This document shows, piece after piece, positions 1 through 7,405 of a stretch of DNA of 15,917 bases. The stretch spans positions 1-15,917 of the forward strand of contig CADCUE010000048.1 in NCBI GenBank assembly GCA_902805805.1, written 5' to 3'. Numbering within the stretch: position 1 is the stretch's first letter; every line of letters starts with the position of its first letter. The DNA is from an uncultured Frankineae bacterium. Its GTDB lineage: Bacteria; Actinomycetota; Actinomycetes; Mycobacteriales; SCTD01. The notes under the pieces were generated by a model. It worked only from the letters and a program-made list of their open reading frames with translations, was not told where the DNA came from and did no database searches. Position numbers and translations under genes: made by a program.

Positions 1-183
<183 letters not shown>

Positions 184-221
184 TTTCCGGCTGATCCGGC
201 TCCCGCCGACACCCTCACCTC

Positions 222-227
222 CCGAGG
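222..227 (+). promoter_or_regulatory. Ribosome binding site deciding the GTG start at 234
   Basis: GAGGAG lies six bases ahead of the GTG at 234. It fixes the start of the binding protein so that the reading begins with a basic, then hydrophobic, lipoprotein signal peptide. Confidence 0.7.
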
Positions 228-233
228 AGCCCC

Positions 234-1388
234 GTGCTGCTCTCCCGCCTGCGCGCCCGCACCGGCCTGGCCGTGCTGGCCGCCTCCATCGCCTTCACCG
301 CCGCTTGCGGCGAAGCTCCCCAGCGCGAGTCCAGCGGCGGCGGCGGGGGCTCTGAGTCCGGCGCCTCCGCCGAGACCGCCACCTCCGCCGAGGACCTCGG
401 CGGGATGGAAGCCCTGGAGGCCGCGGCGAAGGAGGAGGGCCAGCTCAACGTCATCGCGCTGCCCCCCGACTGGACCAACTACGGCGAGATGATCTCCACC
501 TTCAGCGACAAGTACGGCATCACCGTCGACTCGGCGCAGCCCGACGCCGCCAGCCAGGACGAGATCAACGCCGCCCAGCAGCTCAAGGGCACCGACCGCG
601 CACCGGACGTCTTCGACCTCGGAGCGACGGTGGCCCGGGCCAACGTCGACATGTTCGCGCCCTACCAGGTGGCGACGTGGGACGACATCCCGGAGGAGCT
701 CAAGGACCCGGAGGGCCGGCACGTCAGCGACTACACCGGCTACATGTCGATCGGCTACGACGCCGGCGCCGTGCCCGAGCCGAAGGGCGTCGAGGACCTG
801 CTCGGCCCGGAGTACAAGGGCAAGGTCGCCCTGAACGGCGACCCCACCACGGCGGGTGCGGCCTTCAACGGCGTCGTCATGGCGGCGATCGACAGCGGCG
901 GCTCGCCGGACGACATCGCGCCGGGCGTGGAGTTCTTCAAGAAGCTCAAGGCCGCCGGCAACTTCCTGCCGGTCGACCCGACGCCTGCCACGATCGCCTC
1001 CGGCCAGACCCCCGTCGTCATCGACTGGGACTACAGCAACGCCGCCCAGACGCAGGCCCTGCAGGGCAAGCGCGACTGGAAGGTCGTCGTGCCCGAGGGC
1101 GCCGTCGTCAGCTCCTACTACCAGCAGGCCATCAACAAGGACGCCCCCCACCCGGCGGCCGCGCGGCTGTGGCAGGAGTTCCTCTACTCCGACGAGGGCC
1201 AGAACATCTGGCTCGAGGGCTTCGGGCGCCCGGTGCGCGCCGACGCCATGAAGGAGGCCGGCACGATCGACGAGAAGGCGTTCGCCGCGCTGCCCCAGGC
1301 CGAGGGCGAGCCGATCAACCTGACCGTGGAGCAGGAGGACAAGGCCAAGACCTACCTCGGCGCCAACTGGGCCAAGGCCATCAGCTGA
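234..1388 (+). CDS. ABC transporter substrate-binding lipoprotein
   Basis: A 384-residue extracytoplasmic solute receptor that would deliver its ligand to the two permeases encoded just downstream. The N-terminus is a lipoprotein signal: basic residues (RLRAR), a hydrophobic stretch at about 12-22 and a lipobox-like FTAAC with the lipidated cysteine at 25. A Gly/Ser-rich linker follows (residues 34-55) before the folded domain, whose EGQLNVIALPPDWTNYGEMI region is typical of type 2 periplasmic binding proteins related to the PotD/FbpA/PhnS group. The start is GTG with a GAGGAG site ahead of it. The gene opens an importer operon; the first permease starts 38 bp after its stop. Known families like this bind polyamines, ferric iron, thiamine or aminoethylphosphonate; I cannot tell which applies. 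Lipoprotein and binding-protein class are firm, ligand is open. Confidence 0.9.
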   Translation: MLLSRLRARTGLAVLAASIAFTAACGEAPQRESSGGGGGSESGASAETATSAEDLGGMEALEAAAKEEGQLNVIALPPDWTNYGEMISTFSDKYGITVDSAQPDAASQDEINAAQQLKGTDRAPDVFDLGATVARANVDMFAPYQVATWDDIPEELKDPEGRHVSDYTGYMSIGYDAGAVPEPKGVEDLLGPEYKGKVALNGDPTTAGAAFNGVVMAAIDSGGSPDDIAPGVEFFKKLKAAGNFLPVDPTPATIASGQTPVVIDWDYSNAAQTQALQGKRDWKVVVPEGAVVSSYYQQAINKDAPHPAAARLWQEFLYSDEGQNIWLEGFGRPVRADAMKEAGTIDEKAFAALPQAEGEPINLTVEQEDKAKTYLGANWAKAIS

Positions 1389-1426
1389 CGAGCTCGCGGA
1401 TCGCCGCTCCTCCGGCGAGCGCCCCC

Positions 1427-2317
1427 GTGCCGGAGGAGCGTCCGCCGGGGGCCCGCCGCGCCGGCTCGTCGCGGCGGGCGCTGCTGGTCTGGGCCGGCGC
1501 CCTGCCGTTCCTGGTCTACGTCGCGGTCTTCCTCGTCTATCCCACCCTCGTCGTCGTCGCCGGCGCCTTCGTCGACGACGAGGGGGTCCCGACGCTCGCC
1601 AACGTCCGCGCCGCGGCGAGCGGCCCGTACCTCGACGCCTTTGTCCGCAGCCTCCAGCTGTCGGCCGTCACGGCCGTGCTCGGGGCGGTCCTGGGCGCGC
1701 TGCTGGCCTGGGCCGTCGCCACGGGCAAGCCCGACGGTGCGCTGCGCCGGGTCGTCACCTCGGCCGCCGGCGTCCTGGCGCAGTTCGGCGGCGTCACGCT
1801 GGCCTTCGCGTTCCTCGCGACGGTCGGCTTCGAGGGCCTGATCACGGTGTTCCTGCGCGAGCGGGGCATCGACATCTTCGCCGGCGGCGCCTGGATCTTC
1901 GAGCTGTCGGGTCTGGCCCTGGTCTACACCTACTTCCAGGTGCCGCTCATGGTCATCGTCTTCCTGCCGGCGCTCGACGGCCTCAAGCCGCAGTGGCGGG
2001 AGGCGGCGCGCAGCCTGGGCGGGACCAGCTGGACCTACTGGCGCCGCGTCGCGGGTCCGGTCCTGGCACCGGCGTTCCTCGGCTCGACGCTGCTGCTGTT
2101 CGCGAACGCCTTCTCCGCCTACGCCACCGCGGCGGCGCTGGTCTCGCAGGGGGCCCCGATCGCACCGCTGCAGATCCGCGCGCTGCAGACCAGCGAGGTC
2201 ATCCTCGGCCAGCAGAACCTCGGACGCGCGATCGGCCTGGGCATGGTCCTGGTCGTCACCGTGGTGATGGTCCTGTACGCGCTGCTGCAGCGCCGGACGA
2301 CGCGGTGGCTGCGGTGA
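1427..2317 (+). CDS. ABC transporter permease, first subunit
   Basis: A 296-residue integral membrane protein, one of two channel subunits of the importer. A basic N-terminus is followed by a first membrane segment at about 19-46, then several more hydrophobic helices and a final one at about 269-287. The ATPase-docking EAA loop is visible at 192-211 (EAARSLGG, then a conserved-type PVLAPAF). The GTG at 1427 was chosen because it is the first ordinary start codon after the binding-protein stop; the frame is open further upstream but only CTG or ACG codons lie near the junction, and the ribosome site here is weak. The gene overlaps the second permease by 4 bp (GTGA). Family: binding-protein-dependent transport inner-membrane component, as in PotB/FbpB/PhnU-type systems. 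Confidence 0.88.
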   Translation: MPEERPPGARRAGSSRRALLVWAGALPFLVYVAVFLVYPTLVVVAGAFVDDEGVPTLANVRAAASGPYLDAFVRSLQLSAVTAVLGAVLGALLAWAVATGKPDGALRRVVTSAAGVLAQFGGVTLAFAFLATVGFEGLITVFLRERGIDIFAGGAWIFELSGLALVYTYFQVPLMVIVFLPALDGLKPQWREAARSLGGTSWTYWRRVAGPVLAPAFLGSTLLLFANAFSAYATAAALVSQGAPIAPLQIRALQTSEVILGQQNLGRAIGLGMVLVVTVVMVLYALLQRRTTRWLR

Positions 2318-3177
2318 GCGTCCGGCTGTTCCGCTGGGCGGTCCTCGGCGGCCTCGGGACCTTCTTCGTGCTGCCGCTGGTCGCGATGCTCGACTTCTCC
2401 ACCCGCGGGGGGCTGGAGGGCGGCCGGGACTTCAGCGCCTGGCGGGCCATCGGCGACGACCCCCAGCTGGTGAGCGCGATCATCACCTCGCTGGAGCTCG
2501 CCGTCCTGACCAGCCTGCTCATGCTCGGGCTGCTCCTGCCGACGATGGTGTGGGTGCACCTGCGCGTGCCGGTGCTGCGGCGGCTGATCGAGTTCCTGTG
2601 CCTGCTGCCGCTGGTCATCCCGGCCGTCGTGCTGGTCGTCGGCATCGCCCCCCTCTACTCGTGGGTGACGTACTTCTTCGGCAACTCGGCGCTGACGCTC
2701 ACCTTCGTCTACGTCGTGCTGGTGCTGCCGTACGCCTTCCGGGCCCTCGAGTCGGGCCTGACCGCCATGGACCTCAAGACGCTGTCCGAGGCCGCGCGCA
2801 GCCTGGGCGCCGGCTGGGGCACCGTGCTGTTCCGGGTGGTGCTCCCGGGCGTGCGCGGCGCGGTCCTGTCCGCGGCGCTGCTGACGGTCGCCCTCGTCCT
2901 CGGCGAGTTCACGCTGGCCTCGCTGCTGAACTTCCCCAACCTGCAGGTCGCGATCAACCTCATCGGCAAGCGGGACGCGGCGCTGTCCATCGCGGTCTCG
3001 CTGGCGGCCCTGCTGCTGGCCTTCGCGCTGCTGCTCGCGCTGTCGGTCGTCGCCGGACGCCGGCGCGCCGCCCGTGAGGTCGAGCCGCTGTCCCCGGCCC
3101 CCACGTCCACCACCACCACCACCGGCAGCACCACCGGCACCGGCACGGGCACCGCCACGCGGGAGGAGACGTCATGA
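2314..3177 (+). CDS. ABC transporter permease, second subunit
   Basis: A 287-residue membrane subunit pairing with the preceding permease. Hydrophobic segments are seen near 8-27, 53-78, 92-116, 126-142, 183-205 and 223-248, and the EAA loop at 159-183 (EAARSLGAGWGT followed by LPGVRGAV) marks contact with the ATPase. The GTG at 2314 overlaps the previous stop in the form GTGA; another in-frame GTG at 2305 is possible. After the last helix the protein carries an unusual tail of about 30 residues, almost all Ser, Thr and Gly (263-280), encoded by a run of ACC/GGC triplets that looks prone to slippage. The stop overlaps the ATPase start as ATGA, so translational coupling is likely. Confidence 0.9.
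   Translation: MSVRLFRWAVLGGLGTFFVLPLVAMLDFSTRGGLEGGRDFSAWRAIGDDPQLVSAIITSLELAVLTSLLMLGLLLPTMVWVHLRVPVLRRLIEFLCLLPLVIPAVVLVVGIAPLYSWVTYFFGNSALTLTFVYVVLVLPYAFRALESGLTAMDLKTLSEAARSLGAGWGTVLFRVVLPGVRGAVLSAALLTVALVLGEFTLASLLNFPNLQVAINLIGKRDAALSIAVSLAALLLAFALLLALSVVAGRRRAAREVEPLSPAPTSTTTTTGSTTGTGTGTATREETS
3108..3160 (+). repeat. ACC/GGC triplet tract in the permease tail
   Basis: A low-complexity run of ACC, AGC, GGC and ACG triplets at the 3' end of the second permease, encoding the Thr/Ser/Gly tail. It is in frame and has no obvious role in transport, so its length may vary between strains. Confidence 0.6.
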
Positions 3178-4238
3178 CGTCCGGAGCCGGGGTCCACCTG
3201 GTCGACCTGCACCGCGCCTACGCGGGGGTGCCCGCCCTCGACGGGCTCGACCTGCGGGTCGAGCCGGGCGAGCTGGTCTCCCTGCTCGGCCCCTCGGGAT
3301 GCGGGAAGACCACCGCCCTGCGCGTGCTGGGCGGCCTCGAGACGGTCGACCGCGGGCAGGTCCTCGTCGGCGGCAAGGACGTCACCGACGTGCCGGCCCA
3401 CCGGCGCGACATGGGCATGGTGTTCCAGGCCTACAGCCTGTTCCCCAACCTCACCGCCCGCGACAACGTCGGCTTCGGCCTGCGCCTGCGCAAGGTGTCC
3501 GGGGCGGAGGAGCGCCGCCGGGCCGGCGAGCTGCTCGAGCTGGTCGGCCTCGGGCAGCAGGCCGGCAAGTACCCCCACCAGATGTCCGGCGGCCAGCAGC
3601 AGCGCGTGGCCCTCGCCCGCGCCCTGGCCATCCAGCCGCGGGTGCTGCTGCTCGACGAGCCGCTGTCCGCCCTGGACGCCCAGGTGCGGGTCGCGCTGCG
3701 CGAGGAGATCCGGCGCATCCAGACCGAGCTGGCGATCACGACGCTGTTCGTCACGCACGACCAGGAGGAGGCGCTGGCGATCAGCGACCGCGTCGGCGTG
3801 ATGTCACGCGGCCGCCTCGAGCAGCTCGCCGCACCGGCCACCGTCTACCAGCAGCCGGCCACGCCCTTCGTCGCCGAGTTCATCGGCGTGACCAACTCCT
3901 TCGCAGGCACCGTCGCCGACGGGGCCGTGCTGCTGCCCGAGGGCAACCGGCTGCCCGCCAGCGTCGTCGCGCAGCGCCCGGCGGGCAGTCCGGTGCGCGT
4001 CCTGGTGCGCCCGGGTGACCTGCAGGTGCGCACCGACGGGCCGGGCGCGCTCGCGGGGACCGTGCTCACGCAGAGCTTCCTCGGCCCGGTGACCCGCCTG
4101 GGTGTCAAGCTGCCACAGGGCGACGTCGTCCGCGTCGACGTGCCGTCGGAGCGGGCCGCCGCGACCCCGACCGGCGCCTCCGTCGAGCTGTCCGTCGACC
4201 CCGGCGCCGCCATGCTCGCCACCGACGGGGCGGCCTGA
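3174..4238 (+). CDS. ABC transporter ATP-binding protein (PotA/FbpC/PhnT type)
   Basis: The 354-residue ATPase that powers the importer from the cytoplasmic face. All motifs are intact: Walker A GPSGCGKTT at 39-47, Q-loop glutamine 85, signature MSGGQQQR at 137-144, Walker B LLLDEP at 158-163, D-loop SALD at 165-168 and switch histidine 195. A TOBE-like regulatory region follows at about 240-345, as in ATPases of polyamine, iron, molybdate and phosphonate importers. The ATG overlaps the permease stop (ATGA) and is preceded by a strong GGGAGGAG at 3161-3168. Having a dedicated ATPase argues against an ordinary actinobacterial sugar importer, which usually borrows a shared MsiK-type ATPase. Function as a transporter ATPase is certain; substrate is not. 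Confidence 0.95.
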   Translation: MTSGAGVHLVDLHRAYAGVPALDGLDLRVEPGELVSLLGPSGCGKTTALRVLGGLETVDRGQVLVGGKDVTDVPAHRRDMGMVFQAYSLFPNLTARDNVGFGLRLRKVSGAEERRRAGELLELVGLGQQAGKYPHQMSGGQQQRVALARALAIQPRVLLLDEPLSALDAQVRVALREEIRRIQTELAITTLFVTHDQEEALAISDRVGVMSRGRLEQLAAPATVYQQPATPFVAEFIGVTNSFAGTVADGAVLLPEGNRLPASVVAQRPAGSPVRVLVRPGDLQVRTDGPGALAGTVLTQSFLGPVTRLGVKLPQGDVVRVDVPSERAAATPTGASVELSVDPGAAMLATDGAA

Positions 4239-4258
4239 GCGTCGGCGGCTCGCCTCGA

Positions 4259-4312
4259 CAAGATCTTCCGAGGATCCACAGCACTCCGCTGCTGGGGATC
4301 CTCGGAAGATCT
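4259..4312. repeat. Long palindrome, copy A (possible bidirectional terminator or mobile palindromic element)
   Basis: A perfect 17-bp inverted repeat: AGATCTTCCGAGGATCC at 4261-4277 and its complement at 4296-4312. The 18-base interior pairs further (AGCA with TGCT, with a small bulge). It sits in the gap between the convergent ATPase and alpha-glucosidase genes, where a bidirectional terminator is expected, but there is no clear T-tract. A related copy lies at 12571-12626: both begin CAAGATCTTCCGA, share the inner AGCA/TGCTG pairing and end CGGAAGATCT, whereas the middle six pairs differ in a compensated way. Confidence 0.8.
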
Positions 4313-4326
4313 GGCGGGGGGGGGCG

Positions 4327-5901
4327 TCAGGCCGGGGCGCGCAGCCAGACCGTCGCCGCCGCCGGCACGGTGACGACGTCGCCGTCGACCTGCGCGCCGT
4401 CGGCGGTGCTCTCGAGCAGGGTCGCTCCCCCGGCCACGGGCAGCTGCACCGGCTCGCCGGCGGTGTTGAGCACCGCGACGAGCGGTCCGCGCCGGTAGGC
4501 CAGGACGTCCTCGTCGGTGTCGAGCAGCTCGACCGTGTCGGGGAGCCCCTCGCCGAGCAGGGCGCGACGGGCGCTGAGCAGCCGCCGGTAGGCGGTCAGC
4601 GTCGAGGACGGGTCGTCCTCCTGCTGCTCCACCGCGAGCGCCTGCGCGTCCGGGCCGAAGGGCAGCCACGGCTCGCCGGTGGTGAAGCCGAAGCCGGGCG
4701 CCTGCGCCGACCAGGGGATCGGCGTGCGGCAGCCGTCGCGGCCGGGCACCTCGCCGCCGGTGCGCAGGAAGACCGGGTCCTGACGCCGGTCGGCCGGGAC
4801 GTCGGTCTCGTCGAGGCCGAGCTCCTCGCCCTGGAACAGGTACGGCGACCCCGGCAGGCCGAACAGCAGCGCGGAGACGGCGAGCCCCCGCCGACGGCCG
4901 AGGTCCCCGCCGCCGTAGCGCGTGACGTGCCGGACCAGGTCGTGGTTCGACAGCACCCAGGTGCCGGGCGAGAAGGCGGCGAGCGCCGTCTCGACGACCT
5001 CGCGCAGGTCCTTGGCGCCCCACTCGGCCTTCATGACGGTGAAGTTGAACGCCTGGTGCAGCCGGGCGTCGCCGACGTAGCGGGCGATGCGGGCGACGTC
5101 GAACAGGAAGACCTCGCCGACGAGCATGCGGTCGCCGGGGTAGGTGTCGAGCAGCGCTCGCCACTCCTCGTAGACGGCCAGCACCTCGTCCTGGTCCCAG
5201 ATGTGGGTCTCCGTGACGTCGGCGAACAGACCGCCGATCTCCCCCACCGGAGCGTCGGCCAGCTCCGGGTGCTGGTACAGCGAGTGCGCGACGTCGATGC
5301 GGAACCCGTCCACCCCGCGGTCGAGCCAGAAGCGCAGGACGCGCAGGAACTCCTCGTGGACCTCCCGGTTGGTCCAGTCGAGGTCCGGCTGGCCGCTGTC
5401 GAACATGTGCAGGTACCACTGGCCGCCCGGTGACTCACGCGTCCAGGCCGGTCCGCCGAAGACGCTCTGCCAGTTGTTCGGCGGCTCGTCCCCGGCGGGC
5501 CCACGGCCGTCGCGGAACAGGTAGCGCGCCCGGGCGGGGGACGTCGGATCGGCCAGCGCCTCCACGAACCACGGGTGCGCGCTCGAGGTGTGGTTCGGCA
5601 CGATGTCGACGATCATGCGCAGCCCGTGGCCGTGCGCCTCCTCGAGCAGCCGGTCGAACGCCGGCAGGTCGCCGAAGACGGGCTCCACGTCGCAGTAGTC
5701 GGCGACGTCGTAGCCGTGGTCGGCCTGGGGCGACGGGTAGAACGGCGTCAGCCACACGGCGTCGACGCCGAGCCGGGCCAGGTGCGGCAGGTGCGCGCGG
5801 ATGCCCTCGAGGTCCCCCACCCCGTCACCGTCGCTGTCGGCGAACGACCGGACGTAGATCTCGTAGACGACGGCCTCGCGCCACCACTGCTGCTGCTGCA
5901 C
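4327..5901 (-). CDS. GH13 alpha-glucosidase / oligo-1,6-glucosidase family protein
   Basis: A 524-residue cytoplasmic glycoside hydrolase of the alpha-amylase superfamily that would release glucose from short alpha-linked oligosaccharides. The (beta/alpha)8 barrel motifs are in order: calcium-type loop DSDGDGVGDLEGI (22-34), region I DIVPNHTS (99-106), the QPDLDW motif (171-176), region II GFRIDVAH with nucleophile Asp203, region III VGEVF with acid/base Glu263, and region IV LSNHD with Asp321. The length fits oligo-1,6-glucosidases and alpha-glucosidases; trehalose synthase is less likely. No signal peptide is seen. The GTG start at 5901 has no Shine-Dalgarno; it follows the ferrochelatase stop by 11 bp, and TAGCGT (5915-5910) overlapping that stop could give a leaderless message. 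Exact substrate cannot be read from sequence alone. Confidence 0.92.
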   Translation of the reverse strand: MQQQQWWREAVVYEIYVRSFADSDGDGVGDLEGIRAHLPHLARLGVDAVWLTPFYPSPQADHGYDVADYCDVEPVFGDLPAFDRLLEEAHGHGLRMIVDIVPNHTSSAHPWFVEALADPTSPARARYLFRDGRGPAGDEPPNNWQSVFGGPAWTRESPGGQWYLHMFDSGQPDLDWTNREVHEEFLRVLRFWLDRGVDGFRIDVAHSLYQHPELADAPVGEIGGLFADVTETHIWDQDEVLAVYEEWRALLDTYPGDRMLVGEVFLFDVARIARYVGDARLHQAFNFTVMKAEWGAKDLREVVETALAAFSPGTWVLSNHDLVRHVTRYGGGDLGRRRGLAVSALLFGLPGSPYLFQGEELGLDETDVPADRRQDPVFLRTGGEVPGRDGCRTPIPWSAQAPGFGFTTGEPWLPFGPDAQALAVEQQEDDPSSTLTAYRRLLSARRALLGEGLPDTVELLDTDEDVLAYRRGPLVAVLNTAGEPVQLPVAGGATLLESTADGAQVDGDVVTVPAAATVWLRAPA

Positions 5902-5912
5902 GGTCCGCGACG

Positions 5913-6995
5913 CTACCGGGACGGGCGGCCCCGGACCGGAGCAGGGCAGCAGCCCGCGGGGCAGCGGTCGTGCGTCGCGAGCGCACCGTGCGACGCCAGC
6001 TCCTCGCCGGCGATCCGCTCGGCCACCAGATCGCGCAGCAGGGCCACGAACTCGGGATCCGTCCCGACCGTCGCCGCCCGCTTGGCCGTGAAGCCGTCGA
6101 GCCCGGCGACCTGGGCCTGCGCCTGCAGGTCCAGGTCGTACAGCACCTCGACGTGGTCGCTGGTGAAGCCGATCGGCACCATCACGGCCTCGCGCACGCC
6201 CTCGGCGTGCAGCGCGGCGAGGTGGTCACCCACGTCCGGCTCGAGCCACGGCACCTGCGGCGGACCGCTGCGCGACTGGAAGACCAGGTCCCACGACCAG
6301 TCGCCCCCGAGCCGCTCGACGACGCCGGCCGCCGCGGCCCGCAGCGCCGAGACGTACGCCCCCTGGACGTCCGGCGGACCGCTGCTGTCGGCCATCGACG
6401 TCGGGATCGAGTGGGCGGTGAACACCAGCCGCGCACCCGGCGCGGGCGACGTGGCGGCGACGTTGCGGGCCATCGGGGCGAGGAAGCCCTCCTCCGCCCA
6501 GTAGTGGCGCAGCTTGCTGATCAGCGGCGCCCCCGGTCCGACCTCCGCGCGGGCCCGCCACCAGTCCTCGCGGTACTGCCGGCAGCCGCTGTAGGACGGG
6601 AAGGCGCTCGTGACGACCGCGAGCGCGTGCCGCCGCCCGTCGTCCCGCATCTGCGCCACGGCCTCGGTGAGGAACGGGTGCCAGTTGCGGTTGCCCCAGT
6701 AGACCGGCAGGTCGGGGCCGGACGCGGCGAGCTCGGCCTCCAGCGCGGCCTTGAGGGCGCGCGCCTGCGCGTTGATCGGGCTGACTCCGCCGAACACGTC
6801 GAGGTAGTGCCGGCTGACCTCCTCGAGGCGGGCCGCCGGGATGCCGCGGCCACGGGTGACGTTCTGCAGGAACGGCAGGACGTGCTCGGGTGCCTCGGGC
6901 CCGCCGAACGAGACGAGCAGCAGGGCGTCCACGGGCGGCGCCTGCCACGGCCGGGTGTCGATGCCGTCGTACGTCGGGGCCGGCGCGGTGGTCAC
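5913..6995 (-). CDS. hemH: Ferrochelatase (coproporphyrin III type, [2Fe-2S])
   Basis: A 360-residue enzyme that inserts ferrous iron into a porphyrin; in actinobacteria the substrate is coproporphyrin III and the product coproheme (the enzyme is also called CpfC). Recognisable motifs: LLLVSFGGPE (25-34), VYWGNRNWHPF (98-108), the catalytic TAHSIP with His195, and FTSDHVEVLYDLD (277-289) with Glu283. Candidate [2Fe-2S] ligands are present: Cys138 in SYSGC and a C-terminal CPAGCC at 345-350, matching the one-plus-three cysteine arrangement known from mycobacterial and human enzymes. The GTG start at 6995 was chosen because GGGGAGGA lies 7 bases ahead; the frame extends upstream only as a shadow. 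The alpha-glucosidase follows 11 bp downstream on the same strand. No other haem genes are in view. Confidence 0.95.
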   Translation of the reverse strand: MTTAPAPTYDGIDTRPWQAPPVDALLLVSFGGPEAPEHVLPFLQNVTRGRGIPAARLEEVSRHYLDVFGGVSPINAQARALKAALEAELAASGPDLPVYWGNRNWHPFLTEAVAQMRDDGRRHALAVVTSAFPSYSGCRQYREDWWRARAEVGPGAPLISKLRHYWAEEGFLAPMARNVAATSPAPGARLVFTAHSIPTSMADSSGPPDVQGAYVSALRAAAAGVVERLGGDWSWDLVFQSRSGPPQVPWLEPDVGDHLAALHAEGVREAVMVPIGFTSDHVEVLYDLDLQAQAQVAGLDGFTAKRAATVGTDPEFVALLRDLVAERIAGEELASHGALATHDRCPAGCCPAPVRGRPSR

Positions 6996-7081
6996 CGCCC
7001 GATCCTCCCCGGCGCTCCCCCGCGCCGCACGGTGGGACCGCCCGGCGTGCGGGACGTCACCGCGTGCGCGAGGCTGACGGC

Positions 7082-7405
7082 GTGGCGGTGTTCGCGGTGC
7101 TGACGCTGATCGGGCCGCTGCTGCTGCTCGCGACCACCGTCGTCGGGCTGTGGGCGTACGGGCCGCTCGGCTGGCTGGCCTCGGTCCTGCTCGTCGCCGC
7201 CGTGGCGGGCTCGTGCCGGTGGAGCACGCGGGCGGCGCTGCGCTGGTGGCGCAGCACCAAGGTGCCGGCACGGCCGCAGGTGCGCCCGGCGGACGCGCGC
7301 CGCCGGGCCGTCGGCCACGTCGGTAGCGTGCCGAGCCCGTCGTCGTCCGAGGAGTCCGCGTGCGCGCAGTCCAGATCACCGAGTTCGGCGGACCGGAGGT
7401 CCTGA
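7082..7405 (+). CDS. Small two-helix membrane protein (uncertain)
   Basis: A possible 107-residue protein starting at GTG 7082 (GTG 7088 is an alternative). Residues 3-24 and 27-44 are hydrophobic enough for two membrane helices, followed by a basic stretch (RWSTRAALRWWRSTK) and a polar Ser/Arg tail. The hydrophobic N-terminal half looks like genuine membrane protein. The last 46 bases overlap the start of the following dehydrogenase in another frame, so the tail may be poor coding sequence, and only a weak ribosome site (GCGAGG) is seen. It fills most of the 364-bp gap between divergent ferrochelatase and dehydrogenase genes. I recognise no family; it may be a small integral membrane protein or a chance frame. 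Confidence 0.5.
   Translation: MAVFAVLTLIGPLLLLATTVVGLWAYGPLGWLASVLLVAAVAGSCRWSTRAALRWWRSTKVPARPQVRPADARRRAVGHVGSVPSPSSSEESACAQSRSPSSADRRS
7324..7353 (+). promoter_or_regulatory. Possible -10 hexamer and ribosome binding site for the dehydrogenase
   Basis: TAGCGT at 7324-7329 fits an actinobacterial -10 element and would start a transcript about 24 bases ahead of the gene. GAGGAG near 7349-7354 is a good ribosome site for GTG 7360. No convincing -35 is visible. Confidence 0.4.

Noticed and set aside
677..1426. Upstream extension of the first permease frame
   Set aside because: The Arg/Gly-rich translation is the out-of-frame reading of the binding protein; membrane-protein character begins only after about 1427.
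4259..4312. Riboswitch or tRNA-like structure
   Set aside because: A simple long palindrome without the multi-branched layout of riboswitches or tRNAs, and placed after gene ends rather than in a leader.
4102..5433. Long plus-strand open frame across the palindrome and the alpha-glucosidase
   Set aside because: It is the antisense of the GH13 gene, whose catalytic motifs are all intact on the minus strand.
4327..6995. Functional operon linking haem synthesis and sugar hydrolysis
   Set aside because: The genes are 11 bp apart on one strand, but nothing in either sequence points to a shared pathway, and a promoter-like TAGCGT lies between them.
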